Of a stretch of 64,000 nt of DNA, positions 19,679 through 29,750 are shown in pieces (the first letter of the stretch is position 1; every line of letters starts with the position of its first letter). The notes under the pieces are model-generated. The model saw only the letters and a program-made list of their open reading frames with translations, was not told where the DNA came from and made no database searches. The DNA is from Marsupella aquatica (Eukaryota; Marchantiophyta), in contig OZ316894.1 in assembly GCA_973895155.1 (NCBI GenBank), forward strand, positions 27,075,422 through 27,139,421, read 5' to 3'. Made by a program: the position numbers and the translations under genes.

Positions 19679-22160
19679 TTACACCTGCACCAGCCTCTTT
19701 GTGTCATCCCTTAGCTTAATAACGCCAAAGCAGCGTTCACATAGTGTTGGGTATCCCGGTTGAGAACCCACACCCGTTGTGAAGTTCCAACATCTCTCAC
19801 ATTTTGCCCCTTCGGCACTTGATACTCCCCACCCATAAGTCCCCGTAGCCTTCTAGTGTAGAGCTTCCCACAAAGGGGAGATTTAAAGATGTTCCTTCAT
19901 CAAGTGATACTGAGTAAACCTGAAAAGTGAAAACGTGAAGGAATATCAATGGACGGCTTAGAGGCTGCCAGAAGCTGACATACCAAACATCGGGATGCAT
20001 CTAGGAGAGACGAGGTTGAATGGAGAAGAAGGTACCTGCGAAGTCAGAAAGACTCTGCTCAGATTGTCAACCCCTCCTTGGGAACCCGACAAGGCTTGCA
20101 AACCTTGGTGGAGTTCCGCATTGGCAGCACTTATGTAAACTTTTGCATCCATGCTTGCTCCAATGAGCTTACCACCCCTCGCGGATTCAAGGACCTTGTT
20201 GACCTCGCCTCTCACCTGTACACCCAACTCCTACAATTTTATAATCGGCCCTCTCAAATACTGTAGCTGAGATATCCATTTCCTCTAACTCGAGGCCATG
20301 AGAAGTTCGATTGAATAGCCTTACCTCTCCAAAAATGTGTAACTATTATATATATGAAATCCCGCCGGTTTGATCCGAATTCCAGACAGCCCATATTATC
20401 CTACTGCTCCTCGCCTCAATTCTACTACCTCAAGATGCCGTCTACTGATTAGTCTGTACTCTGGTTGCCTAATCAGTACTCTGGTTGCCTTGCCTACTCT
20501 AATTTCAACTCCTTAAGAAGATATTTCAATGGAGAGGACTGCAAGGGGATTTGTCCGTGAAAGACTGAGAGCGGAAGTGACTACAAACCTGCAATAGTGC
20601 CGTCCAAAACTTCAGATCGTCTTTAGAGAAAGCTCGCCAACTATCGTCCACTTTTGGCCACAAGGCCTCAAAAACAGTGTCTGTGCTGGAACCACTGTCA
20701 GAAGCGTATGAGAATGGTAGGTGCTGCCACACATCTTCTGCCATATGGGGCAAAACTGGTGCGATTGCACGTACTAAGGAGAGCAGATGAACCGCAAGGA
20801 CGGTCTGACAGCTCCTTCTGGTGTAACTGTCCGTATCTCTGCAATGAAGTCCAAGTTACTTTTCCATTACTCAAAATCTCTCGAGCAATGACAACATGAA
20901 GTCATTACGAAAACACGTCAGCGGAGACAACGAGTAGATCTCTTACCCAACGTAGAGCCTATCTTTCGCAATGTCGAAGTAGAAGTTGTATAAATCGACA
21001 ACCACGAATCGCTGGACTTGCTACTTTCCCACACACGTCAAAGATAGCACTGGTAAGGCTCACCTCTTCCAACGTGCATTCACTCGTTTTGGACTTTTCA
21101 AGTTGCCTTCATCACAATAGCATGCGATGACCTCGAACAAGTGCAGATTTGAAATTTTTGACGTAAACCAAGTCTAAAGTGAAAAGATTCCCAAAAGCTG
21201 ATAGAGACGAAGATTACAGGGTACGCCAAATGTAAGACAAAAGAAACACAATAAAACTGCCTACAAGAAAAGGCTGATGCAAAAGTTGAATCACCGACTT
21301 TGAGTTCGTGTATTCGCATTTATGCCATCTTCAAGCATGTTTTAGATTACGCAAATAACTTAGCCCGTCCTGTCGAAGGGTTATGCGAAACAAACCTGGA
21401 AGAAATGATAAAACTGAAAGCTCTCAAAACTATGTTCCACCGTATCCACCAAAGTAGCAAGTTGATAAAGAGCATATTGGTCCACCTTTGGGAGGTCCTT
21501 GTAATCCACAGAGCTTTTCGGCTGCATGTGTATAAGATCACAGTACGACAGTGAGAATGGGTGAGAGCACCAGGGACTTCAACCACTCTAGAAAATAACT
21601 TTACAAGCTCAATTCCACGAGACTAAAAACAGGAGCTTCTAACCAACCACATTACTTGGCATCAAATCAACTACCTACGTTTTGATCAAGGTAATTCAGT
21701 CCCATTTCCTGACTAAACACTAGAGTAAAGGAGATGGAACGTACTTCCCAGTCATGAAGATTGGATAGAAGATATCTGAGCGTCCCCCTCAACTTACGGT
21801 AAACATCAGACATTTGCCTAATGACTCGAGGGCCAACCATAACATCTCCAGTGTAATCCACACTTGAAACCCACAGTCTAAGGACGTCAGCCCCATAACC
21901 AGGCTCTTCCTGTTGATTATATCAGAAGAATTAATCACGGAGAAAATGTTCCAACGAACTTTTTCATTCATGAAACCCAATTACATTATGAATCAAAGCT
22001 TACGACCAACCTACGCTATATCTCTCAACAATGAAGTAGGGAAGAACATTCGAGAACGTGCATGCAGACTCTTGGGTTCGTCACCACGACTTGTTAAAAA
22101 TTTCAAGCAAGATACTCTAGAGCAGTACCTTCTGATTTTTTCCTCCTTCAATAACAGTTC
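19679..22160 (-). pseudogene. Isoleucyl-tRNA synthetase, organellar type: last seven exons only, frameshifted
   Basis: Exons on the minus strand: 22129-22160, 21745-21909, 21396-21521, 20947-21020, 20589-20838, 20036-20230 and 19679-19919. All junctions are GT-AG and phases match. Together they encode about 359 residues, the C-terminal third of a class-I IleRS that charges tRNA-Ile in plastids or mitochondria. Landmarks: VIEGGKNQK, YGADVLRLWVSSVDYTGDV, RKLRGTLRYLLSNLHDW, FYFDIAKDRLY, RAIAPVLPHMAEDVWQHLPF, RGEVNKVLESARGGKLIGAS, and the terminal zinc-binding CERCW and CERCF pairs. The catalytic HIGH and KMSKS regions and the editing domain are absent; the sequence upstream of 22160 is repeat DNA. 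In the last exon one extra base, in the run at 19826-19830, shifts the frame just before the zinc-binding cysteines and gives a TGA at 19797-19799. Truncation plus frameshift suggest a pseudogene. An assembly error, or 5' exons beyond the repeat array, cannot be excluded. Confidence 0.88.
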
Positions 22161-22199
22161 CTCGAACCGTACTTGATCCTCGAACTGTTATTTATCGAG

Positions 22200-22992
22200 G
22201 AACTATACACCAAGGGATCAACTACAATCCTGTCATCCTCCAAATGCCAACTCACGTTTACGGTTGGGGGTTTACCGTTTCCGGTTCAGGGTTTACCGTT
22301 TACGGTTTAGGGTTTACCGTAGTTCCGTGTTCTTCTTGCCCCGAACGCCCGAAAAAGACTGTCGTGCCATGAAAATACAAAGTAAATCAATCCCTGCACC
22401 ATTCTTCAAACGTCACTACTTCGGGAGCCCGGATAGCACTAAGGCCTTCTTCCCATACTCCCCTCGCATCAACTCTGCCCACCCTCCATCCCCGTCATTT
22501 AGGGTTTATTTTAGGGCTCCCTTACCCTTGTGTTGTTCCTCGTGGCTCCCTCCCGCGGCCCCCTATACACCAAGGGATCAACTACAATCCTGTCATCCTC
22601 CAAATGCCAACTCACGTTTACGGTTTGGGGTTTACCGTTTCCGGTTCAGGGTTTACCGTTTACGGTTTAGGGTTTACCGTAGTTCCGTGTTCTTCTTGCC
22701 CCGAACGCCCGAAAAAGACTGTCGTGCCATGAAAATACAAAGTAAATCAATCCCTGCACCATTCTTCAAACGTCACTACTTCAGGAGCCCGGATAGCACT
22801 AAGGCCTTCTTCCCATACTCCCCTCGCATCAACTCTGCCCACCCACCCTCCCCGTCATTTTGGGTTTAGTTTAGGGTTCCGGGGTTTACCGTTTCCGGTT
22901 CAGGGTTTACCGTTTACGGTTTAGGGTTTACCGTAGTTCCGTGTTCTTCTTGCCCCGAACGCCCGAAAAAGACTGTCGTGCCATGAAAATAC
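22200..22992 (+). repeat. Tandem array with telomere-like spacers, left part
   Basis: Units carry a conserved core (TTCTTCTTGCCCCGAACG, GACTGTCGTGCCATG, AGCCCGGATAGCACTAAGG). Between cores are runs of degenerate telomere-like heptamers (GGTTTACCG, GGTTTAGGG, GTTTACGG). The first two units here are about 360 bp because they include an extra 60-bp block (CCAAGGGATCAACTACAATC and onward, at 22210 and 22570). The third is interrupted at 22992 by the copia insertion and resumes at 28866. Open frames inside are a by-product of the repeat. Confidence 0.92.
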
Positions 22993-23189
22993 TGTTGTAA
23001 TAGACAACTAAAGGAACGCTCAAAGATACTCCAACAAGATAGATCCATTACTATTGATGAGGGGATATATATATCCCCTTGGTTACATGGTAGGCAAATG
23101 CCCTTATACTGGTCCTATGGTTAGGAGTTCTCATACTATGGTTAAGGGTTCTCGCCCTATGGTTAAGGGGTAAACTAGGGTTTACAACA
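22993..23189 (-). repeat. Copia 3' LTR
   Basis: 197 bp, matched to 28669-28865. The termini form an 8-bp inverted repeat (TGTTGTAA / TTACAACA). It contains a perfect palindrome GGGGATATATATATCCCC with a TATA-like core, and repeated CTATGGTTA motifs. Short for a copia LTR. Confidence 0.96.
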
Positions 23190-23200
23190 CTCCCCCTTGG
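23190..23200 (-). promoter_or_regulatory. Polypurine tract of the copia element
   Basis: On the minus strand CCAAGGGGGAG lies immediately upstream of the 3' LTR. This is where plus-strand DNA synthesis is primed in LTR elements. Confidence 0.8.
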
Positions 23201-23693
23201 TTAGTTTATGGAGGAGCATAAAGTAACCACATCTCTTGAACCTAGGGTATAATCCGGTTTAGGGGTCCACCTGTGTGATGTAGCCTCATTAAAACCTCGC
23301 CGCTTTCTTCTCGAGGAAAGAGTGCTACCATCACTTATATAGGTGGTTTCCCATATCTAATGTCCTGGTTAAGCCTTTTTGCCATGTCTTAGTTAGTGTT
23401 GATCGTATGTGCTAAGTGGGGTTATGTGAATGTTCCTAATGGGTGTCTAGTCTCCCCCTCAGCTCGTTGCCTGGTGTGCGCCTCGTGTTGTTCTTCATGT
23501 CGTTTTGCGTATTGCGCTTCGCTTCGTGTTGTGCTTTGGGTTAGTGAGGCCAAGTCGGGCGTTTTTGCGTTGGTTTGCGTTGTTTCACGTCGGGGATGTG
23601 GTGTGGCGCTCGCCGAGTGTGGTGGTCGGGCATCTGGAGGCGGCTTCATCGGGCGACAGCTTCGTCGTTGGGTAATCCTTTCGAGCTTCAGTG

Positions 23694-26600
23694 TTATGAG
23701 GTGGGCTTGATCGTGGACAATCTGCTCATGCCTATACCTTCGAGGTGCGCTCTGTGCAATCCGGCTGGTAGTGGTTTCGTAAACATGTCTGCTCGATTGT
23801 CCTGAGATTTGATCCATGCAACATTGATACTTTTCCCTTGTTGTTCTTGCGTGAAGAAATACTTGGGGTCAATATGCTTGGTCCTCTCGGTCTTCAGGAT
23901 TCCGTTGGTTATCTGGTCGATACACGCCTTATTGTCTTCGTAGATTGTGGTTGGCTCTGTTATCTGTGGTTTACCGGTGCTGGACCTAATATGATTGATA
24001 ATGCTTCGTAGCCATACAGCTTCTCTGCACGCCTCGTATAACGCTATGATTTCCGAGTGGTTGGATGACGTTGTGGTCATCGTTTGCTTTGAACTTCGCC
24101 AAGATATTGCTGTCGTCCCCTGTAAGAACACGTACCCAGTCTGTGATTTGGAGTCCTGGGGGTCCGACAGGTAGCCGGCATCAGTGTAACCGGTAAGCGT
24201 ATCGGGGCTATTCTTAGGAAAGAATAGTCCAAGGTCGATCGTCCCTTGTAGGTATCTCATGATCCTCTTGATGCCGTTCCAATGCCTGATGGTGGGCTGT
24301 GCGCTGTGTCTCGCTAAGAGACTGACGGCGAACGATATGTCAGGTCTCGTCTGGTTCGCTAGATACATAAGGGCGCCCACCGCTGATAGGTACGGTTTTT
24401 CTGATCCCAGTATGGGTTCGTCTTCTTGGCGCTTCCGAAACATATCTTTGATCGGGTCTAGAGATCTGAGTTCCATCGGGGTGGAGACAGGGTAGGATTT
24501 CTGCATGTTGAATTGATGAAGTATCTTCTGCGTGTATGTCGATTGGTAAAGGAATATGCCTGTTTCTAAGTGTTCGATCTGCAGGCCTAGGCAGTGGTTG
24601 GGTCTTCCAAGGTCCTTCATCTCGAAGACTCCTTTCAGTGTATGTATTGTGTCTTTCATCATCTGTTTAGTCCCGAATAAGTTCACATCGTCCACGTACA
24701 GTGCTAGTATCAGGACTTCGTCCATATGCTTTTTGATGAAGATGCAGGGGGCCAGTCCGCTATTTGTAAATCCGAGGGCGAGCATCTCTGTCTGGAATTT
24801 CTGATACCAGATTCTGCCGCTCTGTTTAAGTCCGTTGATGGAACGTAACACTTGGACTGTAAGTTTTGTTGTTAATTTCTTTCCTCTGGTATGCATTGCC
24901 TGTGTATTTCCACTTTGCATCAAGAGGGCCTTTGTATCCCCATCAGGTATTATTTGGCTGATGCCCTTTTTAATCTCTGTATTCAGGTTCTGGGACGTCT
25001 CCCCCTGAATGTGCTGCTTGACCCTCTCTATCAGTTCCGGGGGGGCAGTCATATATATCTCAGTATCGAGTGTGCCGTAAAGGTACGCGGTTACCACGTC
25101 CATAAGGTTATTAACCAGTTTATGGTGGACTGAATGTGCTGTGAGATAGCGATATGTAGTAGCGTCCATTACTGGTGAGTATGTTAAATCGTAGTCCCTG
25201 CCCGGGATTTGTGTGTAGCCTTTGGCTACTAGCCGGGCTCGATATCTTACTACTATGCCTTTCTCATTTCGTTTTTTCAAGAATGTAAATCGAGAGTCGG
25301 TGTAATGTGTACCTGGTAATGCCATTTTAAATGGTCCGAATACTTGTCGCTTGATGAGGGCGTCCATCTCGGTATGTATTGCTGCTTGCCACTTTGGCCA
25401 ATCTGGTTGTTTCTTTGCCTCGTTTATAGTGAGCGGATCAGGAATATCGTTGGTGATTTCCTGTATTACGTTATAGGCAAATTGTTCATCAATTTGGGTT
25501 GTCGGTCGTTTATATATGTTACCTGTTTGCATGTATGTGATTGACATTTCCTCGTTTTCTTCGCTCAGTGGGTCGTTTTGATTTATCGCTGTCACGTTAA
25601 GTGTGATCGCTGGTTCCAGCGCGGGTGTACCCAAGTTTGCTGCTGGAGTTTTACGTTGGCGAGGCTGGGAGTCCTTGATCCCTGGTGGTCTGCCTCGCTT
25701 TGCTCTGGGGGCTGTTACATTGGCCGGTGTCGAGGAGGTTTGTACTCGCGATGGCGCATTAGCTGCTAAGTTGTGGGATCTTGTGACATTTGCAGCGTCG
25801 TTAAATGAGTCTGGAATCTTTTCGAGCATTTCATGTAGGTGGAGAAGTCTTCTGACTTCTTCGTCTGCCTGCTTGGTTCTGGGGTCATTTCTGTTTTGGT
25901 CTGCTTTCCAATTTATGGGCATTTTCGTTGTGTCCTTGGATTGTGTTGATGCTGTATTCGTGAACTGTGGGAATTGATCTTCATAAAAATGGCAGTCCTG
26001 ATGTCTTGCCTTGAACAGGTCTGCCGTAGTCGGTTCAAGGTATCTAATGATCGAAGTAGAGTCAAACCCAACATAGATACCTGCATTCCGTTGGGGTCCG
26101 AGTTTTGTTCTCTTTGGTCCTAAGATAGGCACCATTACCTGGCATCCGAAAACGCGTAGGTGGGACAGGTCCGGTGGTATGCCGAACGCCAGGTGGTATG
26201 GTGTCTTAGAGTTATATGCTGACGGTCTATATTGGATTAGTGCAGCTGCGTGAAGGATGGCATGTCCCCATGCTGATGTGGGTAAGTTTGACTTCATTAA
26301 CAGTGGTCTTGCCACCATTTGAAGTCTCTTAATAACCGACTCAGCTATACCGTTCTGAAAATGAACGTGGGGAACTGGATATTGAGTATCGATGCCCGCT
26401 GCCCAGCAAAAGTCGTCGAATGTTCTTGATGTGAACTCGCCAGCTCCATCTACTCTTAATCTTCTTGTAGGATACTCTGGGAACTGTGCTCTTAATTTAA
26501 GAATATGTGCTAAGATCCGCGCAAATGCCAAGTTGCGGGTAGATAGCAATGAAATCTGCAGCCATTTAGTTGATGAGTCGATGATTACCAGGAAATATTT

Positions 26601-28307
26601 GAAAGGGCCGCTCGGGGGGTCTATAGGTCCGCAGGTATCTGCATTGATCTGCTCTAGGAACTGTGGTATTGAAAATATTGTTTTTGGTATTGATGGTCGT
26701 ATGGTCATTTTTCCTTGTGAGCACGCTATGCAGGCTGTTTTTACCTTTGGCTTGACTGTCTTGGGGATTCCTTTGGAGTCCCTTATAATCCTGTTGTACA
26801 TAGTGGTACCCGGGTGGCCCAGTCGACAGTGCCAGATGTATGTCATATCCTCTGATTCTTGGTGTATATGGAATGTTTGGATACTGGTTGCGTATAGGCC
26901 TGGGGGGATCAATGCAAATGTTTCTTTAATGGATGGTTTACCCTGTATGTCTTGTATGATCTGTAATGTCTCTGTTTTGCCCTGAGTATTCGTGCGCAGT
27001 TGGAGGTTATTGGATCTGATATCCTGGAAGCTGATGAGGTTTCGGGTTGCTTTCGGGGCATAAATTGCTGACTTCACGGTGATTTTAGTTCCTCCTGGTA
27101 GTATAAATGTGGCTCGTCCTTTGCCTTCTTCTATATGATTAAGTCCTGCTATGGTGGTGATAGCGCGGGATGATGGGGTGATGGCCTCGAAATACTTGCT
27201 GTGTTTTAAGATAGTATGTGAGGTTCCGCTGTCGATGATGCCCGTATCGGGGTCGTCTAATGTCGGGTATTTCCAGTCAGTAAGAGAGGTATGTACTTCT
27301 ATCTGTTCTTGTGTTTCTTCTCTCTGAGAGGCAATCAATTCTTCTTCTATCTCCATATAATGTCCTTGGGGGTTTTGTCTGGACTTATTTCTGTCGTTTA
27401 TGTATCTGTGGGCCTCTTGTTCTGTGGCTGCACATGCGTTTCTAATGTGGCCAATTTTGCCACATCGGTAACACATTTTCTGGGAATTGTTTGCAGTGTC
27501 GTATTGGTTGCTTCGTCCTCTTCCTCTATTATTCATGGTGCCTCTGCGCCACGTGTTATTGGATCCGGAGGGTCGGTTATAAGGTTTGCCTTGTCCTCTG
27601 AATTGATTTCTCCCGCCCCTGAATTGGTTTCTTCCGCCTCTGAATTGAGTTCGTCCGCCCCGGTAATTTCCTCGTTGTTTGTCTTCATAATTGGTGTAGT
27701 GGGTTTCAGGTCGATGTGGTGGGGGGTCTGATCCTGCTGGGCGCTTTCTGGCGTTTTGCAAGGCCACGATCTGTTGCTTCTCTTCCACAAGTAAGTGAGC
27801 AATCAGATCTGAGTACTTAGTGAAACGCATGTTCCTATATTGTGTACCTAATGTGATATTAGATTCAGGGAATGTCGATAGTGTCTTATCGATTCTATCT
27901 ATGTCATTTATTGGATGTCCACACATTTCTAATTGAGATGTAATTCTGCACAGTGCGCTATTGTAATTGGCAATTGTGGTGTGGTCCATGACGCGCAGGT
28001 TATGCCAATCCCTTCTTGCCTCTGGGAGCCATATCTCCCTCATATGATCAAATCGGGCTTTGAGGAGATCCCATAGTTTTCTTGGATTAATTTCGTTCAT
28101 ATACTCATTCTTTAGTTGAGGGGTTAGATGTTGCCTGAGTAGAAACGCTGCCTTAGCCTTTTGTTTGAGCGTGACATCGATGTCGGTATCTAAGGTGTCT
28201 TCAAGGTCTTGTGATGTAAAGTAAGTTTCGACATCTGTGATCCACGTCAAATAGTTGGATCCGTCGACTTTAAGTGCTGGCCATAATAATTTTTCGACTG
28301 TATTCAT
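23694..28307 (-). CDS. Ty1/copia gag-pol polyprotein, about 1,537 aa
   Basis: Start chosen at ATG 28305-28307 (MNTVEKLLWPALKVDGSNYL), the usual beginning of copia gag; the frame stays open a further 38 codons upstream without an earlier ATG. Domains in order: gag; RGG-rich repeats (RGGRNQF); zinc knuckle CYRCGKIGHIRNAC; aspartic protease with IIDSGTSHTIL; pre-integrase WHCRLGHPG; integrase with D-D-E in NADTCGP, RVDGAGEF and NGIAES; RT with ARLVAKGYTQ and catalytic LYVDDVNLFG; RNase H with YTDAGYLSD, EDNKACI and KHIDPKYFF. Order protease-integrase-RT-RNaseH defines copia. No internal stop or frameshift is visible. Proteolysis of the single product yields the particle and the enzymes. The stop lies about 500 bp before the 3' LTR. 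Confidence 0.97.
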   Translation of the reverse strand: MNTVEKLLWPALKVDGSNYLTWITDVETYFTSQDLEDTLDTDIDVTLKQKAKAAFLLRQHLTPQLKNEYMNEINPRKLWDLLKARFDHMREIWLPEARRDWHNLRVMDHTTIANYNSALCRITSQLEMCGHPINDIDRIDKTLSTFPESNITLGTQYRNMRFTKYSDLIAHLLVEEKQQIVALQNARKRPAGSDPPPHRPETHYTNYEDKQRGNYRGGRTQFRGGRNQFRGGRNQFRGQGKPYNRPSGSNNTWRRGTMNNRGRGRSNQYDTANNSQKMCYRCGKIGHIRNACAATEQEAHRYINDRNKSRQNPQGHYMEIEEELIASQREETQEQIEVHTSLTDWKYPTLDDPDTGIIDSGTSHTILKHSKYFEAITPSSRAITTIAGLNHIEEGKGRATFILPGGTKITVKSAIYAPKATRNLISFQDIRSNNLQLRTNTQGKTETLQIIQDIQGKPSIKETFALIPPGLYATSIQTFHIHQESEDMTYIWHCRLGHPGTTMYNRIIRDSKGIPKTVKPKVKTACIACSQGKMTIRPSIPKTIFSIPQFLEQINADTCGPIDPPSGPFKYFLVIIDSSTKWLQISLLSTRNLAFARILAHILKLRAQFPEYPTRRLRVDGAGEFTSRTFDDFCWAAGIDTQYPVPHVHFQNGIAESVIKRLQMVARPLLMKSNLPTSAWGHAILHAAALIQYRPSAYNSKTPYHLAFGIPPDLSHLRVFGCQVMVPILGPKRTKLGPQRNAGIYVGFDSTSIIRYLEPTTADLFKARHQDCHFYEDQFPQFTNTASTQSKDTTKMPINWKADQNRNDPRTKQADEEVRRLLHLHEMLEKIPDSFNDAANVTRSHNLAANAPSRVQTSSTPANVTAPRAKRGRPPGIKDSQPRQRKTPAANLGTPALEPAITLNVTAINQNDPLSEENEEMSITYMQTGNIYKRPTTQIDEQFAYNVIQEITNDIPDPLTINEAKKQPDWPKWQAAIHTEMDALIKRQVFGPFKMALPGTHYTDSRFTFLKKRNEKGIVVRYRARLVAKGYTQIPGRDYDLTYSPVMDATTYRYLTAHSVHHKLVNNLMDVVTAYLYGTLDTEIYMTAPPELIERVKQHIQGETSQNLNTEIKKGISQIIPDGDTKALLMQSGNTQAMHTRGKKLTTKLTVQVLRSINGLKQSGRIWYQKFQTEMLALGFTNSGLAPCIFIKKHMDEVLILALYVDDVNLFGTKQMMKDTIHTLKGVFEMKDLGRPNHCLGLQIEHLETGIFLYQSTYTQKILHQFNMQKSYPVSTPMELRSLDPIKDMFRKRQEDEPILGSEKPYLSAVGALMYLANQTRPDISFAVSLLARHSAQPTIRHWNGIKRIMRYLQGTIDLGLFFPKNSPDTLTGYTDAGYLSDPQDSKSQTGYVFLQGTTAISWRSSKQTMTTTSSNHSEIIALYEACREAVWLRSIINHIRSSTGKPQITEPTTIYEDNKACIDQITNGILKTERTKHIDPKYFFTQEQQGKSINVAWIKSQDNRADMFTKPLPAGLHRAHLEGIGMSRLSTIKPTS

Positions 28308-28651
28308 TATTCGGGATGTCAGTTGATTTAAGAACTTTGGTGAAGATTGAATCGAGTGAAGTATCTCGATTGTACAATTGACCGGTTGGAAGCTTGTATA
28401 TGGAGCTGAGGGAGCTTTCAATCATGCCAATAAAGTATTAGTCCTTTGGACTCTCGATATGCTGGTCCCGAATTGATGCTCTATGTGAAATTTCGTGTTT
28501 TTGTAAAAAAAATTCAACTCTGAGGCAAAAGAATGGAGACCAAGAAAAAAAAACGGTTATGGCAGTTTCTAAAAAAAATGCCACTTTACGAGCATTCTCC
28601 TCGTGTAAAACTCGATTGCATCTGCTTGAAAAAAAAATGATTTTAGAGACT

Positions 28652-28668
28652 GGCTCGTGCTGATAACG
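28652..28668 (-). promoter_or_regulatory. Primer-binding site of the copia element
   Basis: Directly next to the 5' LTR the minus strand reads CGTTATCAGCACGAGCC. It lacks the common TGG start complementary to a tRNA 3' CCA end. It instead reads like the complement of a tRNA anticodon arm, as in copia elements that use a half-tRNA primer. Which tRNA is used is inference. Confidence 0.6.
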
Positions 28669-28865
28669 TGTTGTAATAGACAACTAAAGGAACGCTCAAA
28701 GATACTCCAACAAGATAGATCCATTACTATTGATGAGGGGATATATATATCCCCTTGGTTACATGGTAGGCAAATGCCCTTATACTGGTCCTATGGTTAG
28801 GAGTTCTCATACTATGGTTAAGGGTTCTCGCCCTATGGTTAAGGGGTAAACTAGGGTTTACAACA
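28669..28865 (-). repeat. Copia 5' LTR
   Basis: 197 bp, appears identical to 22993-23189. It would contain the promoter; a TATA-like core lies within its GGGGATATATATATCCCC palindrome. About 230 bp of leader, with several A-runs, separates it from the polyprotein ORF region. Confidence 0.96.
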
Positions 28866-29750
28866 AATACAAAGTAAATCAATCCCTGCACCATTCTTCA
28901 AACGTCACTACTTCAGGAGCCCGGATAGCACTAAGGCCTTCTTCCCATACTCCCCTCGCATCAACTCTGCCCACCCACCCTCCCCGTCATTTTGGGTTTA
29001 GTTTAGGGTTCCGGGGTTTACCGTTTCCGGTTCAGGGTTTACCGTTTACGGTTTAGGGTTTACCGTAGTTCCGTGTTCTTCTTGCCCCGAACGCCCGAAA
29101 AAGACTGTCGTGCCATGAAAATACAAAGTAAATCAATCCCTGCACCATTCTTCAAACGTCACTACTTCAGGAGCCCGGATAGCACTAAGGCCTTCTTCCC
29201 ATACTCCCCTCTCGCATCAACTCTGCCCACCCACCCTCCCCGTCATTTTGGGTTTAGTTTAGGGTTCCGGGGTTTACCGTTTCCGGTTCAGGGTTTACCG
29301 TTTACGGTTTAGGGTTTACCGTAGTTCCGTGTTCTTCTTGCCCCGAACGCCCGAAAAAGACTGTCGTGCCATGAAAATACAAAGTAAATCAATCCCTGCA
29401 CCATTCTTCAAACGTCACTACTTCGGGAGCCCGGATAGCACTAAGGCCTTCTTCCCATACTCCCCTCGCATCAACTCTGCCCACCCACCCTCCCCGTCAT
29501 TTTGGGTTTAGTTTAGGGTTCCGGGGTTTACCGTTTCCGGTTCAGGGTTTACCGTTTACGGTTTAGGGTTTACCCTAGTTTCGTGTTCTTCTTGCCCTGA
29601 ACGCCCGAAAAAGACAGTCGTGCCATGAAAATACAAAGTAAATCAATCCCTGCACCATTCTTCAAACGTCACGGCTTCGGGAGCCCGGATAGCACTGCGG
29701 CCGTCTTCCCGTACTCCCCTCACACCAACTCTGCCTACCCTGCCATCTAT
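28866..29750 (+). repeat. Tandem array with telomere-like spacers, right part
   Basis: Continues the array after the copia target duplication. Units recur at about 255 bp (CCGGGGTTTACC at 29011, 29268 and 29521) and are nearly identical to each other. The last unit diverges from about 29690 onward (for example CTGCGGCCGTCTTCCCG). High similarity between units implies recent amplification or homogenisation. Confidence 0.93.

Larger units (their letters stand above)
22993..28865 (-). mobile_element. Complete Ty1/copia LTR retrotransposon
   Basis: Two 197-bp LTRs (22993-23189 and 28669-28865) appear identical by eye and end in TGTTG...CAACA. The element is flanked by a 5-bp target duplication, AATAC (22988-22992 and 28866-28870). 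It carries one polyprotein ORF, a polypurine tract next to the 3' LTR and a primer-binding site next to the 5' LTR. Total 5,873 bp. It inserted into one unit of the tandem array, which continues in register on the other side. Identical LTRs and an unbroken ORF point to a recent insertion, possibly still active. Confidence 0.97.

Noticed and set aside
22264-22869. Long open frame of about 200 codons inside the tandem array
   Set aside because: It simply reads through two repeat units; the same peptide recurs at 29073-29511 and elsewhere in the array, has no domain, and is explained by the repeat sequence.
23396-23817. Open frames of 104-131 codons on both strands at the left end of the copia element
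   Set aside because: They overlap the end of the copia polyprotein and its 3' region in other frames; composition is that of shadow frames.
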